The notes below the pieces were generated by a model that was given only the letters and a program-made list of their open reading frames with translations, was not told where the DNA came from and made no database searches. 42,429 nucleotides of DNA from Ministeria vibrans ATCC 50519 (Eukaryota > Opisthokonta > Filasterea), in the NCBI GenBank assembly GCA_943704425.1, contig CALSCP010002280.1, positions 1 through 42,429 on the forward strand, written 5' to 3'. A program made the translations under genes and the position numbers. Shown here piece after piece: positions 16,620 to 27,426 of the stretch (the stretch's first letter is position 1; every line of letters begins with the position of its first letter).

Positions 16620-16802
16620 TTATTTGAAGATGAGATGGGGATGAGTATCACCCAGAGTCAAAAGAAGATCGCCAAAGAGAGAGTTTGCCCAGGCGAACCA
16701 GGGACGAGTGTAGTCATTGGCATTGTCACGATTGAATGATTCGTGCATGAAATACGTTCCAGCCGTCGAGTTTTTCAAGTTTTCAAGGCAATCCATGATC
16801 TC

Positions 16803-16845
<43 letters not shown>

Positions 16846-18840
16846 AAACCAATGGCCAATGAGCAAGCATTCAAAAACAACGAGAGAGTACCTGATCAGA
16901 TTGAGCAGTAAAGGCGCGCATCGCAATGGCCATGGGCCAGACATACGGAACGCCGTTGTGAGGTCCGCCAATGCCACTGCCGGCTGAGCCATGGAAAAAC
17001 CAGGGGTTGGATGGACTCAGAAGGAACCGACGCGTTGCCTGGTACACTGAGTCATTGGCTGTGCAAGCCCATGAAAGTAAGTATCAGTGAGTGACGGGGA
17101 GTGAGTTCGAGTGCCAGTGAGTAGTAAGTAAGTGAGTGAAAAACAGGTGTAAGTGAGTAAAAGAGAAGTGTGAGTGACAGATAGTGAGTCAGTCAGTGAG
17201 AGAGTCGGTGAGTGACGGACAGTGAGTGAGTCAGAATAGTGACAGAGAGTGAGTGAGTGACAGACAGTGAGTGAGTGAGACGATGAGTGACGGACAGTGA
17301 GTGAGTCGGTGAGTGACAGACAGTGAGTGAGTGAGTCGGTGAGTGACAGACAGTGAGTTAGTGAGTGAGTGAGTGACAGACAGTGAGTGAGTGAGTCGAT
17401 GAGTGACGGACAGTGAGTGAGTCGGTGAGTGACAGACAGTGAGTGAGAAGGGGAGTGCGGAAAAAAGAGTGACAGGGTGTGAGCGAGTGACAGTGACAGA
17501 CTGACAGTCAATGGTGTACCGTTGAGATAGCCCAAGTAAGGGAAAGAGAGTAGAGAGGGAATGTTTGCGTCGTCCATAAAGACCGCATTGCCAAACCCAT
17601 CCACCTCATACGCATAAATCGTCCTGTACAAAGTACGACAAAAAGTGGTTGTGTCAGTCTCCCTCTCACAGAATCACTCTCTGTCTCTATGAATGCGATA
17701 TGTTTTGTGACGCATCTGTACCCGGCAGTCGGGTGTGTAAGAATGGCGTGTGCTCTAATGGCCGCATCAACTTCTGCGGCGAGTGTCTCTGCCTCCTGCG
17801 CAAGAGCGCTTTGCGTGAGTTTGCGCAGGAGAGGCGCAATGGCACGCAGTTCGACGACCGCCATGGCATTGGAGGGAACAAGAAAGGCATAGATGCAGGC
17901 ATCGTCGCTGCCACGGAAGGCGCTTTTGATCATGCCGGTGTGGCGCGAAGGGAAGCCACGACCGTGCGAGAGGGTGTCCGTTGGTTGTTGTGTCGATCGT
18001 TGGAAGCGGTACACTGGGCCACCGTGTGCGTCCTCCTCGGCCGTGTCCCGTTGCTCCGTGCGCATTGTCGTGATAATCGTGTCCACTGCTTGCACCCACT
18101 CCGAAGTGAACGGTGTCATGTCCCCCGTCGCTTCGTAGTAGCGACGGGATAGCTTGAGCACGGCACAGAGCGAATCGAGTTCGTACTTGCGTTCAAAGAT
18201 GCGCTCGTTCATCGCGTTGACGCGGGCACCCAGGTACGACGGTGCCGACGTACTGTCGTCAAGATGCTGGCTCTCGGCACCGCAGTTGTCGGGGGTGAAG
18301 GCGTTTGCGTATGCGTCGATGAGAACGGAGTGCACTTGGCGCGCAATCACTCCACGAAACAGCGTCTGCAGCTGCGTGTCGCCCGACGCATAGCGAAGGT
18401 ACGGTAGAACCTGATTCATCGAATCGCGTAGCCACGAGGCCGGAATGTCGCCTGGGAGAAGAGAGAGACAGAGAGAGACAGAGAGAGACAGAGTCAAACG
18501 AAGGACTTTGCTTTTCGACCACCACCGTACCAGTGATGATGAATGCATCGCTCCCATCGTCGGCACAATACCACACCGTGGTGTCAAGCGTATTGGGAAG
18601 CGTCTGCGAAAACATCTTGGCCAGATCAGCATCCTTCATTTTGGCGGTGAACGTTTCAATGGCATTGTCAACAATGGCCGACTTGAACCGCCGCACGTTG
18701 GGTGCAGGACGCCCGGAACTCTGTGGCGGGAAGTTGTTTGACGGTCTGGGCAAGCAATCGCCGCGTCCATGGGTCACTTGAGCGACCAGTCCAACGAGGA
18801 CGAGTGAAGCGATCAGGCGCATGAATAAAACTGAATTCAT
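16620..18840 (-). CDS. Glycoside hydrolase family 125 (exo-alpha-1,6-mannosidase/MUG157 type)
   Basis: Exons (minus): 18840-18531, 18451-17722, 17623-17520, 17058-16892, 16802-16620; 497 aa. GH125 enzymes release alpha-1,6-linked mannose without a metal ion; fungal relatives are MUG157. The N-terminus has a signal peptide (MRLIASLVLVGLVAQV), so the protein enters the secretory pathway. Conserved GH125 blocks in order are SWLRDSMNQ (about aa 110), GMIKSAFRGSDD (about 280), IYAYEVDGFGN and MDDANIPSLL (about 350-365), GIGGPHNGVPYVWP and FMHESFNRD (about 465), then TRPWFAWANSLFGDLLL. The candidate catalytic acids lie in the SDD and HESF blocks. A second ATG at 18822 would shorten the leader by six residues and give a cleaner signal peptide. 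Intron 3 is filled by a minisatellite. Confidence 0.93.
16806..16842. repeat. (CA)n microsatellite in GH125-gene intron 4
   Basis: About 36 bp of CA on the plus strand, directly upstream of the 3' splice site on the transcript strand, where it reads (TG)n. Confidence 0.9.
17090..17510. repeat. GAGTGA/GACAGACAGTGAGTGAG minisatellite filling GH125-gene intron 3
   Basis: Imperfect units of about 28-32 bp (GTGAGTGACAGACAGTGAGT with variable GAGTCGGT spacers) recur a dozen or more times across nearly the whole intron (17059-17519). Confidence 0.9.
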
Positions 18841-19027
18841 TTCGATATTCAATAATAGTATTATTTCTTTATAATTATATTTGTATAATATAACTATATT
18901 ATAGTCTTGTTTTTGACACTGAGGTGAGTGGGGTCTGACTTCAGAGTACATCTCTTGATTCTCAAATTATTTTTCTTGTTATTATTATTACAACCATATA
19001 AATATACACATTGTACATTATCATCGC

Positions 19028-19926
19028 TCACGAACTTCCATTAAGCGTTGCGTAAATAATCCGCGCATGCTCCGCGTTGATGGACGGTACATTCGCGGTG
19101 ATTTCGTCGGCAGTCGCACCGGCAAGACGCGCAATCGACTTGAACGCCCCCAACAGTAGACGAGCCTTCTTGGTGCCCACATTCGGAACTATAGTACATC
19201 ATACAAAACTATTCTCACAAAAATGCACCGCACTATCATCTGCTCCCCGTTCCTTACGCGACTCAAACGCCGCCAACACTGCCTCGTCGAGAGGCTTTGC
19301 CTTGACAACCACTGTGCGTGTCTTGGTTCCGTTCTACGCAACAACAGATCAAGGGGCCTCCCATCATGACTCTGGGTCTCTGGCTTCGTGAGCCACATAG
19401 TATTATGCGTGATGTTACCATGGTAAAATTAACATAACGTGCAACTTCGTCCATGGACGTCACAGGTAGGACAGTCATTCCACCTATATCAACAATGAAA
19501 TAGTACCAAACATCAAACAAGGTGATTGTCTTGCATACGCTCAATGGTAAGCGGCGGCTGCAGCTGCTCCAGGAAACGATGGGTCAGACGACCATACTTG
19601 CAGAAGACGACAACCTGACGCGAGTCGCAGCGGTGCGCCGTCACGACGCAACTCAGACGCGCTACGAGCTCGCTCGCAGTGCGCTCCAGAAGCACTGCTT
19701 CACTCAAGACAACGCACACCGTGTCCGGCACGGGAACAACCACCTCAAACGGAAGGCTGTCAAGCGCTTCGTCCAGCTGGATGGCGACGTTGGCTACGGA
19801 GGGGAGAGTGGCGAGTGAGGGAAAAGTATTTCATTCAATTTCACCTTTGGCGAGAGCCCTGTGTAGCGGCTGGCCACTTATTCTTGCTGGCACAGTGCAC
19901 TTTCCAACAATGGTGGTGAATTTCAT
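19028..19926 (-). CDS. FAAP24: FAAP24-like Fanconi anaemia core complex protein (XPF-fold plus HhH)
   Basis: Exons (minus): 19926-19845, 19793-19539, 19483-19419, 19333-19258, 19188-19028; 212 aa, close to human FAAP24 (215). FAAP24 pairs with FANCM and binds single-stranded or branched DNA at stalled forks. The N-terminal part has the order of an inactive XPF-type nuclease fold: VPDTVCVVLSEAVLLE, then QVVVFCKYGRLTHRF, then GMTVLPVTSMDEVARYV. The C-terminus is a double helix-hairpin-helix (LPNVGTKKARLLL, then VPSINAEHARIIYATL). The nuclease motif ERKxxxD is absent, as in FAAP24. All five exons splice in phase. An ERCC1 or archaeal XPF-like relative is the main alternative, but block order and length favour FAAP24. 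FANCM is not nearby. Confidence 0.75.
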
Positions 19927-20019
19927 ACTATGCGAAGCGAATGAGAAGACTTATTAAAAAAAATGAATACAAATTACAATCAACCATTCTGATCACTTAC
20001 AATATTCAAAACTATTCCT
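19927..20019. promoter_or_regulatory. 93-bp divergent promoter region (FAAP24-like / EMC1)
   Basis: Two start codons face outward from only 93 bp of AT-rich DNA, with an A8 run near 19956. No recognisable core element is visible. Confidence 0.4.
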
Positions 20020-20249
20020 ATGCACGCCTTACGACTGATCGCAACGTGCCTTGTCGTGGTGTCTACTGCCCACACGGCAATGGCTCTGCACGAAGATCAG
20101 GCGGGAGTGTACGACTGGCACCAGCAGTACGTGGGCCACATCCACACCGCCGTGGTACGCCCCGCGCCGCCTCTTCCCTGCATCGTCCGTGTTCGTGTCC
20201 AACCCTCCCTCCTCTCTTTCTCACCATGCCGTGTGCCGCCGTCACTTCG

Positions 20250-20289
<40 letters not shown>

Positions 20290-23200
20290 TTGGTTTTTTT
20301 TGATACTCATCCTGTCCTCTTCTGATCGCCCACGTAGTCTCTCGACGACGGCTCACTTGTAGTCGGAAGCTCGTTTGCGGTGAGCAAGCTCGATGGGCAC
20401 ACAGGAGAGGTGGTGTGGCGCCAAGTGGTCGACGGCGAGAGCGACGGTGGCGTACACACGCTGGTCGGCGCGAGCAGCAAAAGCGCCATTTCGCTGTCAC
20501 GTTCGGGGCGCTTTGTGCGTCGCTGGAAGCCAAGCGGCGCCCTTGCGTGGGAGTCAGTGATGCCATCGACTTGTGAAGGGGGTGGTGTTGCGGTGCGCGT
20601 CGTCGCCAAGGATACGACGGTCGTTCAGGTCGGTCGATGTGTTCGGGCGATCGACACGTCGTCGGGCAAGACACGCTGGGACGTGTCCATTGCGTCGCCG
20701 CGGGATCAAGACGCCGCTGCCGCCCTTGTCGAGAAGTGCACCGAGGTTGCTGGGGTGTACGCGACGGAAGATCGCATTGCCCTTGCCTGCACCACCATTG
20801 GTGCCAAGGGTGTCGTGTTGGCGCTGCTTTCTCGTGTCGATGGCACACCCGTGTCGTCCGAGTGGCTCGAGGCACCTCTCGGCCTCCGCGCCGGTATTGT
20901 GTTCACTGAAGATGGTGCGCTCATTGCACAAGGGGGTGCACGTGCAGAGTTGTTGGCAGCGCGCGTTTCGGGCGCCACACGCACTTTCGCTGGCGTACCG
21001 ACGTCGCAGTTGCTGCGCGACACCGCCTGTGCCTCCTCATCCCCGTCGTGCACCGAGAGCAGCTGTACTGTACAATTGGTCGCCGGTCCGGGTACCAACC
21101 TCTTTACGGTGCGTCTTCCGGGCGCGCGCTCGTGCTCGCTCATCGTCAAGCCTTTCTTTGACGGCAACACTTTCACGGTGGTGAGCGCCTTTGCTCAAGG
21201 CGGCGCCTCGGCGGCCCTGGGCGACACAGAGTTTGTCCACGTTGATGGTGCGTGCAGTCGCGCAACGCGCTACAACCGCGTGACGGGCCGACCTGTATCG
21301 TCGACATCGTCGTCGTCGTCGTCGTCGTCATCTGAGAGTGAGCTCTCCGGCTCGCGCACCACCTCGTTCGTCTCGGTTGTGTCCATGAGCACGACCAAAC
21401 TCAGACTTGTGTGCGTCACCAACGACTGGATGGTACACATGCTTGATGTGAGCTCAACAAAAGAGGAGGAGGGCAGCAGCCGAAGCGTCCAAGTTGACTG
21501 GTCGCGCGACGAAGCCCTCAGCCGCGTTCTCTTTGCCGAGTTTGTCGATCCGACGGTGCGTGGCAGTGTCTTCCAGACCCTCGAACACGAGTTTGGCATT
21601 AGCGGCGACCCTTCTGCCTCCATTGTGGGCGAGTTTGTGGCTCGCATTACTGGCCAGGTGGAGGGCCTTGTGCGTCTTTTTGGCGCGGGCGGCAGCAGTA
21701 GCAGTGGCAGTGACGAAGAGTTTGCACGCGACGCTTACGGCACGCGCAAGGCCGTGGTAGTGGCCACCGCATCGGGTCGAGTGTACGCACTGCATTCGCT
21801 GACGGGTGCCGTTCTGTGGGTCTTTGACATGGGTTTGGTTGAGCCGCAAGGCATGTATCTGCAGCGCACCACGAATCACGGTAGTGCCCTTGTGACCTTG
21901 GTGGTGCGTGAGACGATGGGCGCCCGTCGTTGGCGTGTTGTGATCATCGATGGGCTCACTGGTATGGAGATACACACCAGTGACCCGACGACAGCGCTGC
22001 CGTTGGCGGACAACGACAAGAATGGTAATGTGGGTGAGCAGAAGGCACTTGCCGGAACCCCCCTCGCGTACCGTGTTGAACAGGCAGTGCTCCTGTCGAG
22101 TCATGACACTGCTGGCATTGCCCCACTCCTGCTGCTGGGCGACGATGGTCTGGCGCGCGTGATCCCCAACACGGCCGCGGCGCGCGACGTCGTCGAGAAT
22201 GGTGTGGCCGTGTACGCGTTTGCAATGGAACAGGATGGTCGTCGTGTGGCCGGTGTGCGTGTGGGCGCGTGGGACGGCGCGACGGGATTTGCGCTCGAGG
22301 ACACTTGGTCCATGCGCTTTCCCGGCCAGGAGACCTCCATTGCGGTGCGGGCACCTCATGAGCGTGTGAGCACAGTAGGACGGGTGCTTGGCGATCGTAA
22401 TGTTCTCTACAAATACCTCAACACTAACATGGTTGCGTTTGCAACGGTGAGCGAGACGAGTGCGGATGGAACGACAACGAGTGACGTGACGGTGTACGTG
22501 GTGGACGTCGTTAAGGGCACGCTGCTGCATCGTGCTGTGATTTCAGGGGGCGCGGCACCTGTGCGTCTTGTGCAAAGCGAGAACTGGCTGGTGTGCACCT
22601 ACTTCCATGGGGGCCGACACACAGCCGAGGCGGCTGTGTGGGAACTGTTTGCACCGCGCAAGATGGTCGAGCAGGAGCACGTGAGCTCCTTCCAGCACAC
22701 CGTACCGCAAACCAACTATACGCAGTCGTTCCTGCTGGGCACTCGTGTACGTGCCATCGGTGTGACCACGACACACGGCGGACTTGCTGGCAAGGCGGTT
22801 CTCTTGGGGCTCGTTGACGGACGTGTTCTCGCTGTGCCCAAGAGTGTGCTGGACCCGCGTCGCCCGCTCGACCCGCCCACTCCCGAGCAGACTGAAGAGC
22901 TCCTTGTTCAGTATCATCCTCTTGTGCCCGTTCATCCGGCTCAGGTTCTCAATTACAATCAGACGGTAAGGATACTGTATGTTTGGTGGTGCGACTGTAA
23001 CTGTACGTTTACTTTGACGCTTTGTTTTCATGTACAGGTGACTGGACTGCGGCACATTTTCACGGCTCCCACCAGTCTCGAGAGCACATGTCTCGTGTTT
23101 GCAGTGGGTCATGATCTTTTTCTCACTCGGTATTCAAATAAAGAGAGAGAAAGAAGGAGAGAAATACCAAAATCAAGAGGGAACATAGTGAGAGAGATAC

Positions 23201-23410
23201 ACACACACAGACGTATTAATATATTAATAATAATAATAATAATTTTATTTCGTATTTTACTGTAGCTCGAGACCCGCCGGTTCCTTTGACGTACTCAGCG
23301 AAGAGTTCAACAAGCCGCTTCTGGTGCTGATGACGCTGGCACTGGTGGGCTCCACCGTCGCCACGTGGGTGTGGCAGCAACGTGTTCGTCTCGCCCGCCA
23401 GTGGAAGTAA
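20020..23410 (+). CDS. EMC1: ER membrane protein complex subunit 1
   Basis: Exons 20020-20154, 20338-22965, 23038-23129, 23266-23410; 999 aa (human EMC1 is 993). EMC inserts tail-anchored and multi-pass proteins into the ER; EMC1 contributes the large lumenal beta-propellers and one membrane anchor. The N-terminus is a signal peptide followed by DQAGVYDWHQQYVG, the characteristic EMC1 opening. PQQ-like propeller repeats follow (for example LDGHTGEVVWRQVVDG and YALHSLTGAVLWVFDM). The conserved C-terminal DUF1620-type region contains GRVLGDRNVLYKYLNTNM, VRLVQSENWLVCTY, LDPRRPLDPPTPEQ and FTAPTSLESTCLVFAVG. The last exon encodes one transmembrane helix (LLVLMTLALVGSTVATWVW) and a short basic tail. 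A Ser-rich stretch near aa 370 comes from a TCG/TCC repeat. Confidence 0.97.
20252..20288. repeat. T37 homopolymer in EMC1 intron 1
   Basis: Thirty-seven consecutive T residues about 50 nt upstream of the acceptor at 20337. Confidence 0.95.
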
Positions 23411-23590
23411 AAATAAAAAGGTATTATGATTTGTATTCGTTCATGATTGATAGAAAAGAAGACATAAGAACGAACAAAATAATCGACCTGTCAGTCATGT
23501 ATGTAGTCTACTTAGAAACGAAGCGTGATGAGTAGAAGTGGAACTTTTTCATAATAGTTATATTGAAAATACAAAAAGAACAGAACAAGA

Positions 23591-24426
23591 TTACTCGCCC
23601 CAACGATCGACAATCAGCTGGATGGCACGCGCAGCAATGGACGAGGCATCCTTGGTGAGAATGAATCCGGCGTGACGTTCGAGCGATTCAAAGAAAGAGT
23701 CAAAGTAGCTAAGGTTAGGCAGACCCGTCTGTTCATCGGCGGCCCGCCAGAGGTCGCCAAAGCCATGGAAGCGCTCGGGGAAGGTGAGGTATTCGCTGAC
23801 AAGCGCCTCAATCTGTTTCCAGGCCATTGCAACAGGTGCTTCTTCTTCGACAACTTGCGTTGACCAGTCGAGTGTCATGACAGAAACGACGGCGGTGCGT
23901 GAGACGACGGGTGCGCTCTGCCTCGGCACCTCGTCACACTCTGTCTTTGTGCCAACCTCCATAGCCACAACACCCAGACCCTCTTGACCAACGTCAGGCG
24001 CTCCCCCATTCACTCCCTCCTCCTCCTCCTCCTTCGATAACATTACATTCTCTGCCACCGTCACCTTCTCCTCCATCTTAGTCGCCTCCCCTTCACTTGT
24101 CCCCCTCTCCATTGCCTTTAAAACGTCCCCTTCACCCATTTTCCCCTCCTCCTCCTCCTCCTTTATCGCCTCCCTCGCTACTCTCTCCTCCTCCTCCTCC
24201 TCATCCTCCTCCTCCTCCTTCATTGCTTCCCTCTCCTTCCCTACATCTTCTTCCAGGCCCTTCGTTGCCTGCCCTTCTCCCTCCCTATCCACCAGTGGCA
24301 CAGCTGCCCGTGCAACATGAAACGCATTCACCACACTCGCCACACTCGGCATATCCACATCGTACGGGCCCACGATCAGTCCCACAAATGGCGGAACAGC
24401 ACACTCCTCGTCGCGAAACAAAACCT

Positions 24427-24461
<35 letters not shown>

Positions 24462-26770
24462 ACATACACACACAGACGTTTTAGTCGATCGCTCTGTCGC
24501 ACATCCGTCGCCTCTCACCTGATAGTTATTCTGATTTTCAGCATCACGTGAGCTGGGCACGGGCGGGAAGGTAGGGTGAGAGTGGTACCAGCCGACGACG
24601 CGCATGTGGCGCGCCCCAATGGTCTCGGTGATTTCAACCTGTGCCTCGGGGTCCATCTCGACGTTGATACTGCCCTCGTTGCAGTCCATGCGGAGCGCCT
24701 TGGCTGGGAACGCCTCGAGGATGATCAGATGTTGTGCAATGGGGTCCCAAAGACCACCGAGCAGACCAATGATTTCGGTGTGTGCGAGATGCGCGTGAAA
24801 GTCCATGACAAGGAGCGCTGTTGCGGCGACGTCAATGGTGAAGGGCTGCTTGCCAAAAACCTCACTGCCGGGGGTGCCGTAGCGCGCGCAGCGCAGCAGC
24901 TGATGGGGGTTGTGGACGGCGTCGTTGAGACGCACATAATCGCTTGTGGTCTGGTGTTTGAGACGCGAGGAAGATGAGGAAGGTGCAGTGGCAGAGGTGG
25001 CAGAAGTACTGTTGGGCGCGATGTTGGACAAGGAGTGCTGTGAGTGCTCTGAGTGCAACAATGAGTCGGGTTGGGTTTGCGAATCGTCTCGAATCGACTC
25101 GACCGGCTCCATAACAGCCTCGTCAAAGATGCTCGGTTCGTCTGATGCGGCGAGTGCAAGCATGGCGGCCATGTCACTGGACGAGGCTGCCCGACCTCGG
25201 CGCAGACGCGACTTGGCATACGATGAGCGCTCAGTCGCCTCAGCGGCCGCATCGCCCACACCCCGTGACAAGTAAGTGTTCACTGCATTCGCCGATGTCT
25301 CGTGACCCGACTCAATCTGATCCAGCAACAAGGCGGTCACCAAGGGAGGCAAACAGGCATGTGAGAAGGAGCGCTGTGGCGCAGATAGTGCCGGTGTGGC
25401 AGCAGAAAAGGGAGAGCGACCCCCTTGGGAGGATGAGGCAAAGCCACGCAGCGCCTTGGTGCTGCTTCCAAGGCAAACAGACGACAGGGACCGTTCGCTC
25501 AGGTCCAATTGCGCCTCTTGCAAACGTAACCGATTGGACTCTGGCAAGAGGAAACGGATGGAGCATGAGATGATTGACACAAAAAAAAATGATTAGTAAT
25601 TTATTGCAGTACCGTTTCTCTGAGCGATGCTCAAAACAGATCTATGAGAGAGATCCAGCGGCTTTCCACTTGTGGTGTAGCCACTTCCAGACTCAAGAAC
25701 CTACACAAAGTGAACAAGAGAGGTTAGGAAGGGAAGGAGAGGTTGGAGGGAGAAAGAACCAAAGTGAGAGTGAGAGATAGACAGTGAGAAAGAGAGGGAG
25801 AAAGGAGAAAAGAAAGAACCAAGTGAGAGAGAGAAGGGAGAAAGAAACAAAGTGATAGAGAGTAGGGAGAAAGAAACAAAGTGATAGAGAGAAAGAGACA
25901 GAGAGAGACAGAGAGAGAGGGAGAGAAGAATGGAAAATAAGTGAACAATGCGTCTGTTGAGAATGTACTTTTGGTGGGAGTGGAGTGCGCTTGAACCACA
26001 TTTCAATGAGGACTCTGGCCGCATAGGAGCGCACCGCGTCGGGTTTTCGTCCTGGAAACTGCAAAGCAATGGCTTTCCAGTCGCGGCCGTGTGCAGCAAG
26101 ACCCGCTTGAAAGCGCTCTGCCTCATCCGCAGTCCAACGCTTCGCTTCTAAATGAACAAGAGGGGACATGTCAAAAGAGATGGAGACACAGACAGAGAGA
26201 GACAGAGAGACAGAGACAGAGACAGAAAAAGAGCCACGACGGACGGTTGGATGGTGTACAGCCGTACCTTTGGGAGTGGTCGATGGCTCGGTGCGCCGCT
26301 TCTACAAGCGCACGACGAGAGTGTCACACAAAAAGACACATAAGACTCGAAAAATGACATTACCTTCTTCTTGACACGACGAACTTCCCCCCCATCGTAG
26401 TCATCGGCAGGCTCCATATGATCTGCCAGCCACATCGAGTCACCCGCAGCGAGATTCTCGCCGCTACGGTAGAACAGAGAAAGGAGAGTGAGATGCGAAA
26501 CATTTCAATTTCGCCACAAACCTCATCTTGATATTAACAGCTTGCTGGAGCACGATGGTACGTTGGCTACAACACAATGAAAGGTACAGCAGGAAAAGAG
26601 AGTGTGTGTGTGTGTGAAAGATCAAAAAGTAGAACAGAAAAAGAATTGGTAGTATTTGGTACTTGAGTGAGTTGAGTCTTAACTAAGTTGAGTGTCAACT
26701 CACTGTCAAATACACAAAACAGTATTAAATCATGATGGTTTCACAACCTAGTCTACTGTCTAGGACTCAT
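23591..26770 (-). CDS. MYSM1: SANT + MPN/JAMM deubiquitinase, MYSM1-like
   Basis: Exons (minus): 26770-26757, 26566-26522, 26463-26364, 26301-26268, 26147-25969, 25700-25613, 25540-24519, 24424-23591; 771 aa. MYSM1 removes ubiquitin from histone H2A. A SANT/Myb domain at aa 65-111 reads EAKRWTADEAERFQAGLAAH and so on. A Ser/Ala-rich linker follows (aa 155-385), where I could not recognise the SWIRM domain of animal MYSM1. The MPN domain starts near aa 390 with DFHAHLAHTEIIGLLGG and has an intact JAMM zinc site: HSHPTFPPVPSSRD, i.e. H-x-H-x7-S-x2-D, with Glu in HTEIIG. After FVGLIVGPYDVDMPS a Glu/Lys-rich stretch of about 130 aa interrupts the MPN region before its final helices. The 14-nt first coding exon (MSPRH) is the least certain part; an upstream alternative is possible. 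Intron 7 has T31 before its 3' splice site. Confidence 0.85.
24430..24460. repeat. A31 homopolymer (T31 on transcript strand) in MYSM1-like intron 7
   Basis: On the minus strand this is T31 followed directly by GCTAG, so it forms the polypyrimidine tract of the 3' splice site. Confidence 0.95.
25735..25935. repeat. GA-rich tandem repeat in MYSM1-like intron 5
   Basis: Imperfect units near 31 bp (GAGAAAGAAACAAAGTGATA with GAGAGAGA spacers) fill most of the intron. They are pyrimidine-rich on the transcript strand. Confidence 0.85.
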
Positions 26771-26863
26771 CTCTAAGACCGACAATTGTCTTCCTAATAC
26801 CAAACTAACTTGTTTATATAAACGTCCTTTGTACAAAAAAATAGAAATAAAAAATGATACTCA

Positions 26864-27384
26864 TCATATGGAGAAAAGCGACGGCTGACTTGTCTGGGAG
26901 GAGAGAGCAGGCACCTTGCGACCGGAATCGTCGAGGGTGAGCTCTGAAAGGTGTCCACCAAGACTGGGCGAGTCGGTTTGAACGGCGTTGCCATTCGCGT
27001 CGACTACAAGTGAGCCTACGCCACTGTCGTCACTGTCATGACTACCGCCCGAGCGAGGCAGAGACCGCCGTGAGGGCGACTTTGCCGAGGGCGACGGTGT
27101 TGTAGCGGCGGCGGCGGCGGCAAGCACGGCAGCTTGATCGACTTGGGCAGTTGCATTGTCGGGGAAGACGGGAGGGAAGAGGGGCGGCCCTTGCTGTGAC
27201 GTGGTGACGGCAGGAGTCGCGGAGGGAGAGAGGGCGGCTGTCGAGACGGAGGATGACGAGAACGAGAAGGGCAAGGGCGACACAACAGGCGACGGGGAAA
27301 ACGCAAGCGACCGACGCGACGCCAAAGACGAGCTGCCCAATGAGAAGCACATCAAGGGAGGGGGTGCGGCCGTGCTGGCTGTCA

Positions 27385-27426
<42 letters not shown>

